Shown: positions 10,440 through 19,383 of the stretch, piece by piece
Position numbering within the stretch: position 1 is the stretch's first letter
Layout of the letters: each line of letters opens with the position of its first letter
From: Rivularia sp. PCC 7116
GTDB lineage: Bacteria; Cyanobacteriota; Cyanobacteriia; Cyanobacteriales; Nostocaceae
DNA: 64,000 bases
Direction: 5' to 3'
NCBI RefSeq assembly: GCF_000316665.1
Contig: NC_019678.1
Location: 1-64,000, forward strand
Position numbers and translations under genes: made by a program
Notes under the pieces: generated by a model
The model's database searches: none
What the model was told of the DNA's origin: nothing
Seen by the model: only the letters and a program-made list of their open reading frames with translations

Positions 10440-11672
10440 TTAGGAAAACCATTCTAAAACAGCTTCGTCCTTGGTATTAGTATTGCGTGATGGAGTTTCA
10501 CGGTTGAATTTCATCTGAATTGAACGGGTTTGTTCGCCGTCAACAGCTACTGCTTTAATTGGATAATCAATCAAACCATCCTGGAAGGACATTTGGAAGC
10601 GGAATGTACCATCGGGATTAAGTTTGATTTCGCGATCGCCGATTGTAACGGTAGCATCAGGTTCGGTAGCACCGTAAACAATCAATTCGGCATCAGCAAT
10701 TAACCAGAATTTGCGAGGACGTTCGGGAGGTTGAGACGCACCCATGCCAACACCAGACATGTTTACACCGGATGCAGTCGGAAGCGCCCACATACCAACG
10801 CCAGATGGGAAAATGTAAGAACTGATTGCTTGCTCTGGAGCCATTGAACCAGGTACGTGATGCTGAGAACCGAAGATAGAACCCGCTACCCGCATTGCTT
10901 CAGCGGATTCAGCCATACCAAAAATTTGTTCGTAAATGGCATTACCGTTGCCGTTTGCTGCGGTTTCTGGGGTTTTCTTCGCAGGTGGTACTAATTCGTA
11001 CTTGGTTACACCGCGTAAATCTTCTTCAAAGTCAACGGTAATAAAGACATCTTCAATCCAATCAGAAGGATACACGGGAGGCACATGTACTCTAGCACTG
11101 CGAGCTAATACCAACCAGCGCCCATCAGCACAGCGATAACCGATGTCGATTACATAATCGCGATCGCTAACTGGAATTGGTAAATACCATTCTCGTGCCA
11201 TTTCATCAGAAGGATATTCTTGAAGACTGTGGGCACTTTGATTATCTAAGTTGATGTCGGTAACATCATAAATTCTTAACGCAAGCTGCTGTCCGCCCTG
11301 TCTGCGTAACTCTTCTTTATGCTCGTTGGAAACATCCCAATAAGCATAAGCCCATTGTGGATCGCGAGGCATTAATACAATACGACTTTCACCATAACCA
11401 CTAGGTAAATCGGCAAGTCCCTCATCAACAGAAGCAAGGGTACCACCAGTCTTATCTTCTTGTCCTAACTCGAATTTTGCTGCTTCCACTGTTTCCTGTG
11501 CCTCCAATGAACGTTCTGTCTGTCTGGATAATTTCTTACTCTGTGCTTCCTGAACTGCTGCGAGTAATTGAGATTTACGCATCCGGCTATAACGAGATAT
11601 GCCGTATTCGCTAGCAACTTTACGTAGTTGCCGCAATGTCATTTCTTCTAACGGTGGGCGTTCTTTTGCCAT
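10440..11672 (-). CDS. DUF4912 protein with Rho N-terminal-like domain
   Basis: A 410-residue protein. Residues 8-45 form a Rho-N/SAP-like helical module (MTLRQLRKVASEYGIS, then KSQLLAAV), a nucleic-acid-binding motif. The middle, about 85-225, matches the DUF4912 pattern with SRIVLMPRDPQWAYAYWDVS and YVIDIGYRCADGRWLVLARS. The C-terminal third contains a beta-sandwich-like segment (LIADAELIVYGATEPDATVT, about 323-342). A strong Shine-Dalgarno AGGAGG lies about 8 nt upstream of the ATG, which supports this start. The 5' flank is unusually long. The family is common in cyanobacteria. Function is unknown. Confidence 0.88.
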   Translation of the reverse strand: MAKERPPLEEMTLRQLRKVASEYGISRYSRMRKSQLLAAVQEAQSKKLSRQTERSLEAQETVEAAKFELGQEDKTGGTLASVDEGLADLPSGYGESRIVLMPRDPQWAYAYWDVSNEHKEELRRQGGQQLALRIYDVTDINLDNQSAHSLQEYPSDEMAREWYLPIPVSDRDYVIDIGYRCADGRWLVLARSARVHVPPVYPSDWIEDVFITVDFEEDLRGVTKYELVPPAKKTPETAANGNGNAIYEQIFGMAESAEAMRVAGSIFGSQHHVPGSMAPEQAISSYIFPSGVGMWALPTASGVNMSGVGMGASQPPERPRKFWLIADAELIVYGATEPDATVTIGDREIKLNPDGTFRFQMSFQDGLIDYPIKAVAVDGEQTRSIQMKFNRETPSRNTNTKDEAVLEWFS

Positions 11673-12457
11673 GAATAAAGACCTCCTAAAGTAAAATTGA
11701 AGAAATTTCTTTTGATTAAGCAGAGGTCGGTCTAATTACATCTACCCCAAATCTTTTTGTATGGAATTGTTAGGTTTATGCCAAATTTTCAATTTATATT
11801 TAGCTTTATTCCTAATGGGAATATCGCCGGATAAATATAGGGTTCAAGATTAAACAATCTTTTCTGTGATAAAACTAAGATTTTTCATCTTGACCTTTTA
11901 TAACTTCTTCTCTCACAACTTTCACGTCTATATAAAAGTTTTACTAATACTACTCATAAGTATTAATGGCGAGAGATGAATTACTTGTTAATCATATTAA
12001 CTACAACTCCTTGGTTGGGATCAAGGGGGTAAAGAGGACTTTTTTGTCTCAACTACGAATTATCAAGCTATTTGGGGATCTGAATGTCATGGTATCTTGA
12101 TATTCGGGTCTCAATCAAGTCCGTCAAGAGTTTTCAGATACCAGTTATGTCACGAATACGTGACAATTGAGTATTAATGCTCAGAGAAATTACACTCGCG
12201 GCTTGTGAAGCAGATTCGGAACCTTAAGCGATAGAACAACAGCCTACTTCTACGAAGGTAAAGTCTTCTGAAAGTAGTTATATGCGAGGAAAAATAGTTA
12301 CTTCTACAATTGATTAGGCTCCAGAAGAAACACTGGTAGTAGATCGCGAACCAGTTAAAGGAATGAAATCGATGGATATTCAATAAGTCGTGTTGCCTAT
12401 GATTCAGAGATTAGATAACAGCGAACAAAGAACAAATAAGAACTAAGTCTGCTTGCT
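11673..12457. other. Long intergenic region, no gene recognised
   Basis: About 780 bp with no convincing reading frame. It contains a perfect 6-bp hairpin GTCACG-AATA-CGTGAC near 12148-12163. The stretch 12170-12400 has short plus-strand open pieces interrupted by stops, which could be a decayed gene, but I cannot match it to a family. The right end borders the IS630 fragment. Confidence 0.5.
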
Positions 12458-12925
12458 TTATCTCTCGAAGTTTCGGGTCTTGTTTCTCTTTGTGGCTTTT
12501 TCTTGTTCGTTTCCAAATGACCCCCTTTTTTTTAGCACTCGACTTAATCTATCAGGACTCAGCTTCACTTGGCGATCGCTTTCTAATTTTTCGGCTAGTT
12601 GATGACTGTTATATGTACGTGGCTCATTTCTTAGGCATTCTTCCAAAAACACAATATCGTCTTCAGTCCACTTCGGTTTTAAACCACGACCTTTTGACTC
12701 CCAAAGCCCTTCTAAGCCAGATTCTCGCCATTTGTGCAAAACTTCTCTAACTGTTTGTGCAGTCCAATGCAAATGATTTGCTATTTTTTCTACATACCAC
12801 CCATGTGCATTTAATCTAATCGCTTCTGCTCGGTCTTTTACTTTCTGTGGTACGTCCGCAGTTTTCAACTTTACTAAACTTCGCTCTTGTTCAGAAGTGA
12901 GGAATACCCTTAAACGAGCGCCCAT
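12411..12925 (-). mobile_element. IS630-family transposase, 5' fragment with a frameshift site
   Basis: The 155-residue frame (12458-12925) is the N-terminal helix-turn-helix half of an IS630-type transposase (EKIANHLHWTAQTVREVLHKW, then YNSHQLAEKLE). At an A8G5 run on the minus strand (12521-12533) a -1 shift would join it to a second frame that continues IWKRTRKSHKEKQDPKLREI, the expected IS630 continuation. Homology stops near 12441, and that frame ends at 12411 after unrelated residues. The DDE catalytic part is absent, so the element cannot transpose by itself. Confidence 0.8.
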
Positions 12926-13015
12926 ATGTAAGTTACCTAAATAGATGCATTATCCGTATTTACTCATCTTTACATAGTTTGGTTTATTTACGCCAACTTA
13001 CTTAACAGCGAATAA

Positions 13016-15175
13016 CTATTTTTTAACTTTATTAGTTTTTTTTCTCCACTTTCCCCTAACTAAGCGGATTTCATCAAAGCTGTAATCATCACCTAAATAC
13101 TCTTTGATAGGTGTTAAAGATATGTCTCCTAAAATATCTAAAACTTGAATGATTTTTTTCTGCTTATCGGTAGTAACTAATAAATTTAAATCTACTGGTT
13201 TATCTTTTTCAATTAAATCTGAAAGATGACGAGTAATTGTAGTAGAGCGAAGGTTGCGCTGTTGAGCAATTTCTTTGATACTCAGTCCTTCTTTGTGCAA
13301 TTCAAAAGTTTGTAATTCCGTATATGAAATATCTCCTTTTTGATCGGCATATTTTTGTTTCTGAGGACTTTGTTCTTGTAAATAAGCTTTGATTACTGCA
13401 ATAAACTTATCGCCATATTGAGTCAGCTTGTGACTACCAACCCCCGCAAGCTGGCTAAATTCCTGCTTTGTTTTCGGTTTCATCTGCGTCATTAGTCGTA
13501 AAGTAGAATCACCGAAAATAACGTAAGGTGGAACAGACTGAGCGTCGGCAAGCTGTTTGCGAAGTTCGCGTAATTTTTGAAATAAAATATCTGCTTGTTC
13601 TGCTTTCTCGCTTCTTCCTTTCCAGGCTACTTTTTCTTTGGCGGGAACAACAACAGAAACGGAGCGCTGCTTCTTCATTACTTCCAAACTGAAAGCATTA
13701 AGTTTTAATACCGCATAACCATCAGTAGTTTGTTCTAGTAAACCTTGATGCAGTAAAGAACGTCCTAACATTCGCCATTCGTCAAGCGTTCTATCCTTAC
13801 CAATTCCATAAGTAGAAAGCTTATCGTGTCCTTTACTAAGAACTTTCTGAGTTTTGCTTCCCCGTAGAACATCTATGATGTGTTTCATGCCAAATCTTTG
13901 CTTGCAGCGCGCCACGCAAGACAAAAATTTCATGGCTTCAATAGTCCAATCTTCTACTGGTTTGGGATTATTGCAGTTATCGCAATTACCGCAGTTACCT
14001 GTAAATCTTTCCCCGAAGTAGCTCAACTGAATTGCACGGCGGCAGTCTGTACCTTCAGCATAATCAATCATTTGACGCAGTTGATGTTTAGCGATCATCT
14101 GCTCTTGTTCGTTGCTTTTTTGATCGATCAACCATTCAATGGTTTTGACATCGCTGTAACTTAAAAAAAGCATACAGCGCGAAGATTCGCCATCTCTACC
14201 CGCTCTTCCCGATTCTTGATAATAACTTTCTAAATTTCGTGAAATATCGTAATGAACTACAAAACGCACATCGGGTTTATTAATGCCCATGCCGAAAGCA
14301 ATAGTTGCAACAATAATTCTGGCATCATCTCGAATAAACTTGGTCTGATTTTCACTGCGTTCTACATCGCTCAAACCGGCATGATAGGGTAAAGCAGAAA
14401 TTTTATCGTGCTGTAGCTTAAAAGCTAATTCTTCAACTTTTTTCCGCGTCAAACAGTAAATAATTCCCGAACCTTCATTATCCTGAATAAGTCCTAAAAG
14501 TTCTACATAAGAATTCTTCTTTTTCGGACGAACTTCATAATAAAGATTTTGACGATTAAAACTAGCGATATGAACGTTGGGTTGCTTTAATCCTAATTGT
14601 TTGATGATATCTAAGCGGACTCTTTCTGTAGCGGTAGCGGTAAGCGCCCAAATTGGTACATTTGGGTAACGCTGTCGCAGCGATATCATTTGCCGATATT
14701 CCGGACGAAAATCATGCCCCCATTCGGAAACGCAATGTGCTTCATCAATCGCGAAAGCAGAAATACCAATTTGATGATGTACTAAATCCAGTAAAGGAAG
14801 AAATCTTTCGCTGAGTAAACGTTCTGGTGCAACATAAAGCAATTTGACTTTGCCTGCGAGAATCGCTTGCTCGCGCATTCTCACTTTATGAGGGCTGACA
14901 CTACTATTAAGAAAAGTTGCCGGAATTCCGTTTTTTCGCAATCCATCTACTTGATCTTGCATCAACGCAATTAACGGGGATACTACTACCGTCAATCCTT
15001 CTTTCATTAATGCAGGAAGTTGAAAACACAGCGATTTACCCCCACCCGTCGGCATTATTACCAGTAAATCGCGATTTTCTAATGCCTCAACAATAATTTC
15101 TCGCTGCGGAGAACGAAAGCTGTCATAACCGAAGTGGTGTTTGAGAGCGTTTTCTAGGTTGGGATGCACAGACAT
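13016..15175 (-). CDS. recQ: ATP-dependent DNA helicase RecQ
   Basis: A 3'-5' superfamily 2 helicase of 719 residues for recombination and fork repair. Motifs in order: a Q-motif-like FGYDSFRSPQREII (15-28), Walker A PTGGGKS (42-48), DEAH near 144 in the IDEAHCVSEWGHDFRPEY block, QESGRAGRDG near 319, and a Zn-binding cluster with four Cys near 376-400 (CRRA...CGNCDNC). A winged-helix RQC region follows, then HRDC (about 533-610, ending QYGDKFIAVIKAYL). A C-terminal helix-turn-helix (about 635-685, LSIKEIAQQRNLRSTTITRHL) fits the helicase C-terminal HTH_40 type. It is slightly longer than E. coli RecQ because of this tail. Confidence 0.95.
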   Translation of the reverse strand: MSVHPNLENALKHHFGYDSFRSPQREIIVEALENRDLLVIMPTGGGKSLCFQLPALMKEGLTVVVSPLIALMQDQVDGLRKNGIPATFLNSSVSPHKVRMREQAILAGKVKLLYVAPERLLSERFLPLLDLVHHQIGISAFAIDEAHCVSEWGHDFRPEYRQMISLRQRYPNVPIWALTATATERVRLDIIKQLGLKQPNVHIASFNRQNLYYEVRPKKKNSYVELLGLIQDNEGSGIIYCLTRKKVEELAFKLQHDKISALPYHAGLSDVERSENQTKFIRDDARIIVATIAFGMGINKPDVRFVVHYDISRNLESYYQESGRAGRDGESSRCMLFLSYSDVKTIEWLIDQKSNEQEQMIAKHQLRQMIDYAEGTDCRRAIQLSYFGERFTGNCGNCDNCNNPKPVEDWTIEAMKFLSCVARCKQRFGMKHIIDVLRGSKTQKVLSKGHDKLSTYGIGKDRTLDEWRMLGRSLLHQGLLEQTTDGYAVLKLNAFSLEVMKKQRSVSVVVPAKEKVAWKGRSEKAEQADILFQKLRELRKQLADAQSVPPYVIFGDSTLRLMTQMKPKTKQEFSQLAGVGSHKLTQYGDKFIAVIKAYLQEQSPQKQKYADQKGDISYTELQTFELHKEGLSIKEIAQQRNLRSTTITRHLSDLIEKDKPVDLNLLVTTDKQKKIIQVLDILGDISLTPIKEYLGDDYSFDEIRLVRGKWRKKTNKVKK

Positions 15176-15657
15176 ATTATCTAGTTAGTTATCAGCTACC
15201 GATAAGCCTTTAGGGGTTAGAAAAAATGCGTAAAAAATTTTATTTCTTAAGCTTTACCATTTTAATCAACACTCTTACATTTTTTGTTAAAGAATTATTC
15301 TTAGAAAGGTATTAGATATTCGCAATTGTTTTAATAGTTATGTTTTATATATAAAATATACGTTTTTATACTGAACTATTTATAGGTGTAAAGCGTGTTA
15401 AATATTGTAATATCAGGGAAAAATGTTTATATCGCTGATTGCTATGAATTGGTTTAATACAAAAATAATACAAGTAAGCGGCTAAAAAAAAATAGATCGT
15501 TCCAGAGATTATTAAACCTGCTGTTTTGTAATTAATCGGCAGAATATTTTTTATTGCCCTGGCATCCCTTGATTTTTTCCGACTTTACTAATACCAACGT
15601 TTTTAACTAATTCAAAACCCTAACCTATTAAAACTGATTTTAGATCGCCAAAGATAT
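15176..15657. other. Intergenic region between recQ and pilT, no gene seen
   Basis: About 480 bp of AT-rich DNA separating divergently transcribed recQ and pilT. It must hold both promoters. I see no coding frame, RNA gene or strong palindrome. Confidence 0.5.
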
Positions 15658-16947
15658 ATGACACAAACTCCACAGCGTCCGCCAACTAATACTGCTGCAA
15701 ATCGTGGTGCCCCAAGTGCCCCTCCCATGCCACCACCACCTCCGGCATCTTCTACACTCAGTACTCAGCGCCAGTCAACTCAAACTATAGAAATGCCAAA
15801 CGGTAGCCGTGGTTTAACAAATCCTGCCGCTCATCGTCCGGGAGCGCCACCACCTATGGACCGAAATAGACCTAGCTCCAAAAGTTTGCAACCAACTTTC
15901 AAGCAATTAATTCTGGAAGCTCACGAAAAAGGGTTTTCCGATATTCACCTGGGAGTAGGTGAAATACCCCGCTTCCGCAACCGAGGGGAAATAAACACAA
16001 CTGATTATCCAGAAACCGACAAAGAAACTTTCATGAGTTGGTTGCATGAAACGCTTACAGACGAAGAAATTAAGCGTTTTCAAGAAACTTTAGACTTTGA
16101 CGGAGCCACCCAGTTCGATTTTGCTCGCGTCCGAATCAATATCTTTGATTCTCTCAAAGGTTACGCGATGGTATTGCGATTAATTCCAGTCAAAATCCTA
16201 TCAATGGAGCAGTTGAAATTACCTCCAATTTTTAGAGATATTTGCCACTACCACAAAGGTTTAATTCTAGTTACAGGTCCCACTGGTTCTGGTAAATCAA
16301 CAACCATGGCAGCGATGATTGACTATATCAATCGTGAGATGTCAAAACATATTATCACCATCGAAGACCCAGTTGAATTCGTTCATCAAAGTCGAAAATC
16401 TTTGGTGAAACAGCGGGAAGTGGGTATGCATACCCGAAAATTTGACAATGCTTTGAAAGCAGCTTTGCGGGAAGATCCAGATTTGATTCTGGTAGGAGAA
16501 ATGCGGGATAAAGAAACAGTTAACACCGCCATGAAAGCTGCTCAAACAGGTCACTTAGTAATGGGAACCCTCCATACCAACAGCGCGGTTAAAACCATCG
16601 AACGTATTCTCAATCTTTTCCCTGGTGAAGAACAAGATCCGATGCGGGTTGCAATATCTGAATCCTTAGTCGCAGTTATTTCTCAAGGTCTGTGTCGCAC
16701 GACAGATGGTAAGCGAGCTGCATTTCACGATATTCTTATAAATACCGAAGCAATTAAAGACTGGATTAAAGACTCGAAATACGATGAGATGACTGAATTA
16801 ATGAAGCAAGCCAGTTTTGATGGCATGATTACTATGAATCAGTCTCTATTTAATCTTTACCAAGAAGGTCGGATCACGGAAGAAACTGCATTAGAAATGT
16901 CACCAACTCCTAACGAGATGGCGCAGATGCTTCGAGGTAGAGTATAA
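15658..16947 (+). CDS. pilT: Type IV pilus retraction ATPase PilT
   Basis: PilT is the hexameric ATPase that powers pilus depolymerisation for twitching motility. The 429-residue protein carries a proline-rich, low-complexity N-terminus (about 1-75, with runs such as PPMPPPPPA) before a standard PilT core of about 350 residues. Visible motifs are Walker A GPTGSGKSTT near 205, the Asp box with ITIEDPVEF near 235, Walker B LILVGEMRD near 277, and the His box TGHLVMGTLHTNSA near 296. The AIRNLIRE-type C-terminal motif of classical PilT is not obvious. No pilB or pilC lies in the window. Confidence 0.93.
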   Translation: MTQTPQRPPTNTAANRGAPSAPPMPPPPPASSTLSTQRQSTQTIEMPNGSRGLTNPAAHRPGAPPPMDRNRPSSKSLQPTFKQLILEAHEKGFSDIHLGVGEIPRFRNRGEINTTDYPETDKETFMSWLHETLTDEEIKRFQETLDFDGATQFDFARVRINIFDSLKGYAMVLRLIPVKILSMEQLKLPPIFRDICHYHKGLILVTGPTGSGKSTTMAAMIDYINREMSKHIITIEDPVEFVHQSRKSLVKQREVGMHTRKFDNALKAALREDPDLILVGEMRDKETVNTAMKAAQTGHLVMGTLHTNSAVKTIERILNLFPGEEQDPMRVAISESLVAVISQGLCRTTDGKRAAFHDILINTEAIKDWIKDSKYDEMTELMKQASFDGMITMNQSLFNLYQEGRITEETALEMSPTPNEMAQMLRGRV

Positions 16948-17222
16948 GTATAAGTAATTGGGTTTTGGGTATTGGCAATAAGCACGCGAGTCTTTAGCCT
17001 TTATCCTCTTCCCTAAATAGTTAGAATGATTATTTAAATAAAACTTTAGTACGGGATCGTTTTGTTTGCACCCAGGGTAATTTTAGGAAAAATATTTGTT
17101 TAATTAGAGTCTTTATCTTTGGGTTAAATGTAAGATACATCTTTAAAAGTGGCGAAACCGCTAATAGAGTATCTCTAAAGTTTAAAACCCTATAATCCTT
17201 AGCTCGGTATTCGATCAATCGT

Positions 17223-18050
17223 ATGAGTTGTAGTGAGCATAAGGCATTGAATTCAAATAAATCATCTTTACCAAAATTATTCAAAGGTATTGCATTATTT
17301 ACACCAGGAGGAGATTTAGTTTACTGTATCGATTCTAGTAAAAGAGGTCGATGGCATTCACATTTATGCGGTGCTTTACAGGAAATTTTGGATTTACCCG
17401 AACCTCCTCATTTTTTAGTTCCACTGTATACAGCTACTATTGATTACTGGCTAGATCCACGCACTCAGCAAGTGAGAACTTTTGCAGAGGCTTATCCAGC
17501 AGTTATACGTTACCAAGCTCTATTAAATGCTGTTTTTAATGCTGGCAATTTAAATTGGCAAAAAACTCCTTGGCATGATGGTTTGTGCGACAGCATTGTA
17601 TTAGCAACTTATCGTTCAAGTTTTGAACAGTTATGGGAAAATCATGATTTGATTGTGCGTTTAGAGATATCAGGAAAATTAGGTACCGATTCTCCCATAT
17701 TTACTCCACAAAAAATTACCCCTCCAAGCCAACCCTATATTCTTCGTTTATTTGTTGCAGGGCATACTCCGAATACTGAAAACATACTGCAAAGCCTCCA
17801 CGAACTTTTAGAAAAATATTTGGGAAGTCCTTATACTCTAAGAATTATTGATGTATTAACTCATCCCGAACAAGCAGAAATTCATCAAGTTAGTGCAACT
17901 CCTACTTTAGTTAAAGTCTCTCCTAAACCGACGAAACGAATTGTTGGAGATATGAATAATATGGATAGAATTTTACATATGTTGGGCATCTTAAATAAAT
18001 CAAATTATTCAGATAGATCCAATGAAGGTAGTTCAAATAATCCATTTTGA
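17223..18050 (+). CDS. Protein with C-terminal KaiB-fold domain
   Basis: A 275-residue protein. Residues about 171-255 align with KaiB: YILRLFVAGHTPNTENILQS, then YTLRIIDVLTHPEQAE, then SATPTLVKVSPKPTKRIVGD. These are the hallmark KaiB strand-helix blocks, also found as the sensor domain of SasA. Residues 1-165 form a separate domain, rich in aromatic residues and Cys, that I do not recognise. No kinase domain is present, so it is not SasA, and no kaiA or kaiC is nearby. Its 3' end overlaps the convergent DUF952 gene by 46 bp. A clock or redox signalling role is inference. Confidence 0.8.
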   Translation: MSCSEHKALNSNKSSLPKLFKGIALFTPGGDLVYCIDSSKRGRWHSHLCGALQEILDLPEPPHFLVPLYTATIDYWLDPRTQQVRTFAEAYPAVIRYQALLNAVFNAGNLNWQKTPWHDGLCDSIVLATYRSSFEQLWENHDLIVRLEISGKLGTDSPIFTPQKITPPSQPYILRLFVAGHTPNTENILQSLHELLEKYLGSPYTLRIIDVLTHPEQAEIHQVSATPTLVKVSPKPTKRIVGDMNNMDRILHMLGILNKSNYSDRSNEGSSNNPF

Positions 18051-18352
18051 TTAGCTTCAAAATTAATCGCTTTAAATATTGCATTGAGATTTAAAGCACC
18101 ATAAATATGGGGAAATCTTTCCTTACCTAGAACTAAATCGTAACGAATTTCTGATTCTACTTCATCAGGATTAATAAAAAGAAGCAGTAAATCAGTTTGA
18201 TTTTTGAAAAAAGAATTTGCGACTTTTACTACTTGTGCTGATGTTGAACAATGAATAAATCCTTCCGTCTCTAGGGATTGGGCACGGTAAACTCCTATAG
18301 CTTTCGCTTGTTCCCAATCTTGACGCGGAGTTATATGGTAAATTGTTTTCAT
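18005..18352 (-). CDS. DUF952 family protein
   Basis: A 115-residue soluble protein resembling DUF952, starting MKTIYHITPRQDWEQAK and carrying the diagnostic GFIHCSTSAQV segment (31-41) and the FPHIYGALNLNAI segment (82-94). DUF952 proteins are thought to have an ADP-ribosyltransferase-like fold, but no activity is established. It is convergent with and overlaps the KaiB-fold gene by 46 bp. A heptamer repeat array borders its start. Confidence 0.82.
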   Translation of the reverse strand: MKTIYHITPRQDWEQAKAIGVYRAQSLETEGFIHCSTSAQVVKVANSFFKNQTDLLLLFINPDEVESEIRYDLVLGKERFPHIYGALNLNAIFKAINFEANQNGLFELPSLDLSE

Positions 18353-18353
18353 C

Positions 18354-18390
18354 GATTAGTTGTTAGTTGTTAGTTGTTAGTTGTTAGCTG
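18354..18390. repeat. Heptamer tandem repeat (TTAGTTG)
   Basis: About five units of TTAGTTG separate the DUF952 gene from the next minus-strand gene. The final unit provides the stop codon (18384-18386) of that truncated gene. Confidence 0.85.
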
Positions 18391-19202
18391 CAAGTTATTT
18401 CAGCAACTAAATCTGAAGCTTTCCCAATCAAAGAAGTATCAACGTCGATTTGGTAATTTTCTAAATTTACAATTTCTTGCACAATTGTGCCTAAATCTGC
18501 ATTACCTTTTCTTGCACCCAAGCCATTGATAGCACATTCAATTTGTCTAACCCCGCAATTTAAAGAGACAACAGAGTTTTCTACCGCTTGATCTAAATCA
18601 TTATGACAGTGAACGGAAATAGTTGAACTATTAATATTTGGAACTCGATTAAAAATCATTTCTAAAAGTCGGGAAAATTCTTGAGGTGATGACAAACCTA
18701 AACTATCAGGAATATTAACAATCGTAGCACCACTATCAATTGCTGTTTCTATGGCTTTACACAAAAAATCTGGTTCGCTTCTCGGTGCATCAAATGCACT
18801 CCATTCAACTTCTGAGCAATTATTTCGTGCTAAGGATACGCTGTCTTTAATACTTTCTAATTCCTGTTCTAATCGAATTTTATGTTTATTTTTTAGATTG
18901 ACATTATTATAAGTATGAATTCGACCTCTTTTAGCTAGCTTAATTGCTTGAGCAGCGCTGATAATTTCTTCTTTTTTTGCACCGGCTAATACACAAATAG
19001 TAGAATCATTGATTATTTTCGAGATTTGCAAAACTTGCTCTAAATCTCTATATGAACTTGCTGGATAACCAACTTCAATTACATCAACTCCGATTTCTTC
19101 TAATAAATTTGAAATCAAAATTTTCTGCTGTAAATTAAATTTTATTCCGGGCATTAACTCCCCATCGCGCATTGTCGTATCCAAGATAATAACTTTATTC
19201 AT
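18384..19202 (-). CDS. C-terminally truncated HMGL-like synthase (isopropylmalate/homocitrate synthase family)
   Basis: The TIM-barrel half of a LeuA/NifV/CimA-type acyl-CoA condensing enzyme. Metal and substrate motifs are present: DTTMRDGEL near 8-16 (usual form DTTLRDGEQ), HCHNDLDQA near 202, and NGLGARKGNADL near 225. The protein is about 272 residues against roughly 380-530 for the family. It stops at SDLVAEITCS, just before where relatives continue into the NAFAHESGIH lid segment. The stop codon lies in a heptamer repeat, so the C-terminus seems to have been lost to that repeat. I chose ATG 19202; an upstream TTG (19223) would add seven residues. Probably a remnant, although a short paralogue is possible. 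Confidence 0.65.
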   Translation of the reverse strand: MNKVIILDTTMRDGELMPGIKFNLQQKILISNLLEEIGVDVIEVGYPASSYRDLEQVLQISKIINDSTICVLAGAKKEEIISAAQAIKLAKRGRIHTYNNVNLKNKHKIRLEQELESIKDSVSLARNNCSEVEWSAFDAPRSEPDFLCKAIETAIDSGATIVNIPDSLGLSSPQEFSRLLEMIFNRVPNINSSTISVHCHNDLDQAVENSVVSLNCGVRQIECAINGLGARKGNADLGTIVQEIVNLENYQIDVDTSLIGKASDLVAEITCS

Positions 19203-19383
19203 AAGAAAATTATTAATGAACAATAGACAATTATCAATTATTTAAGCATTAATAGATTGATTATGGTGCTTGACGGCAATATTTACAATTATCGTTATTA
19301 ATCATGATTTGCCGTAGCCGTCACACAGCCTACAGAATTATTATCCAATGCCCAATGCCCAATGCCCAATTCCCCATAACTAA

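Noticed and set aside
17223-18050. Core clock gene kaiB
   Set aside because: The protein is far too long, the KaiB-fold part is C-terminal, and kaiA and kaiC are absent.
18384-19202. nifV (homocitrate synthase) as a functional gene
   Set aside because: The lid segment and C-terminal part are missing and no other nif gene is in the window; NifV cannot be separated from LeuA or CimA relatives.
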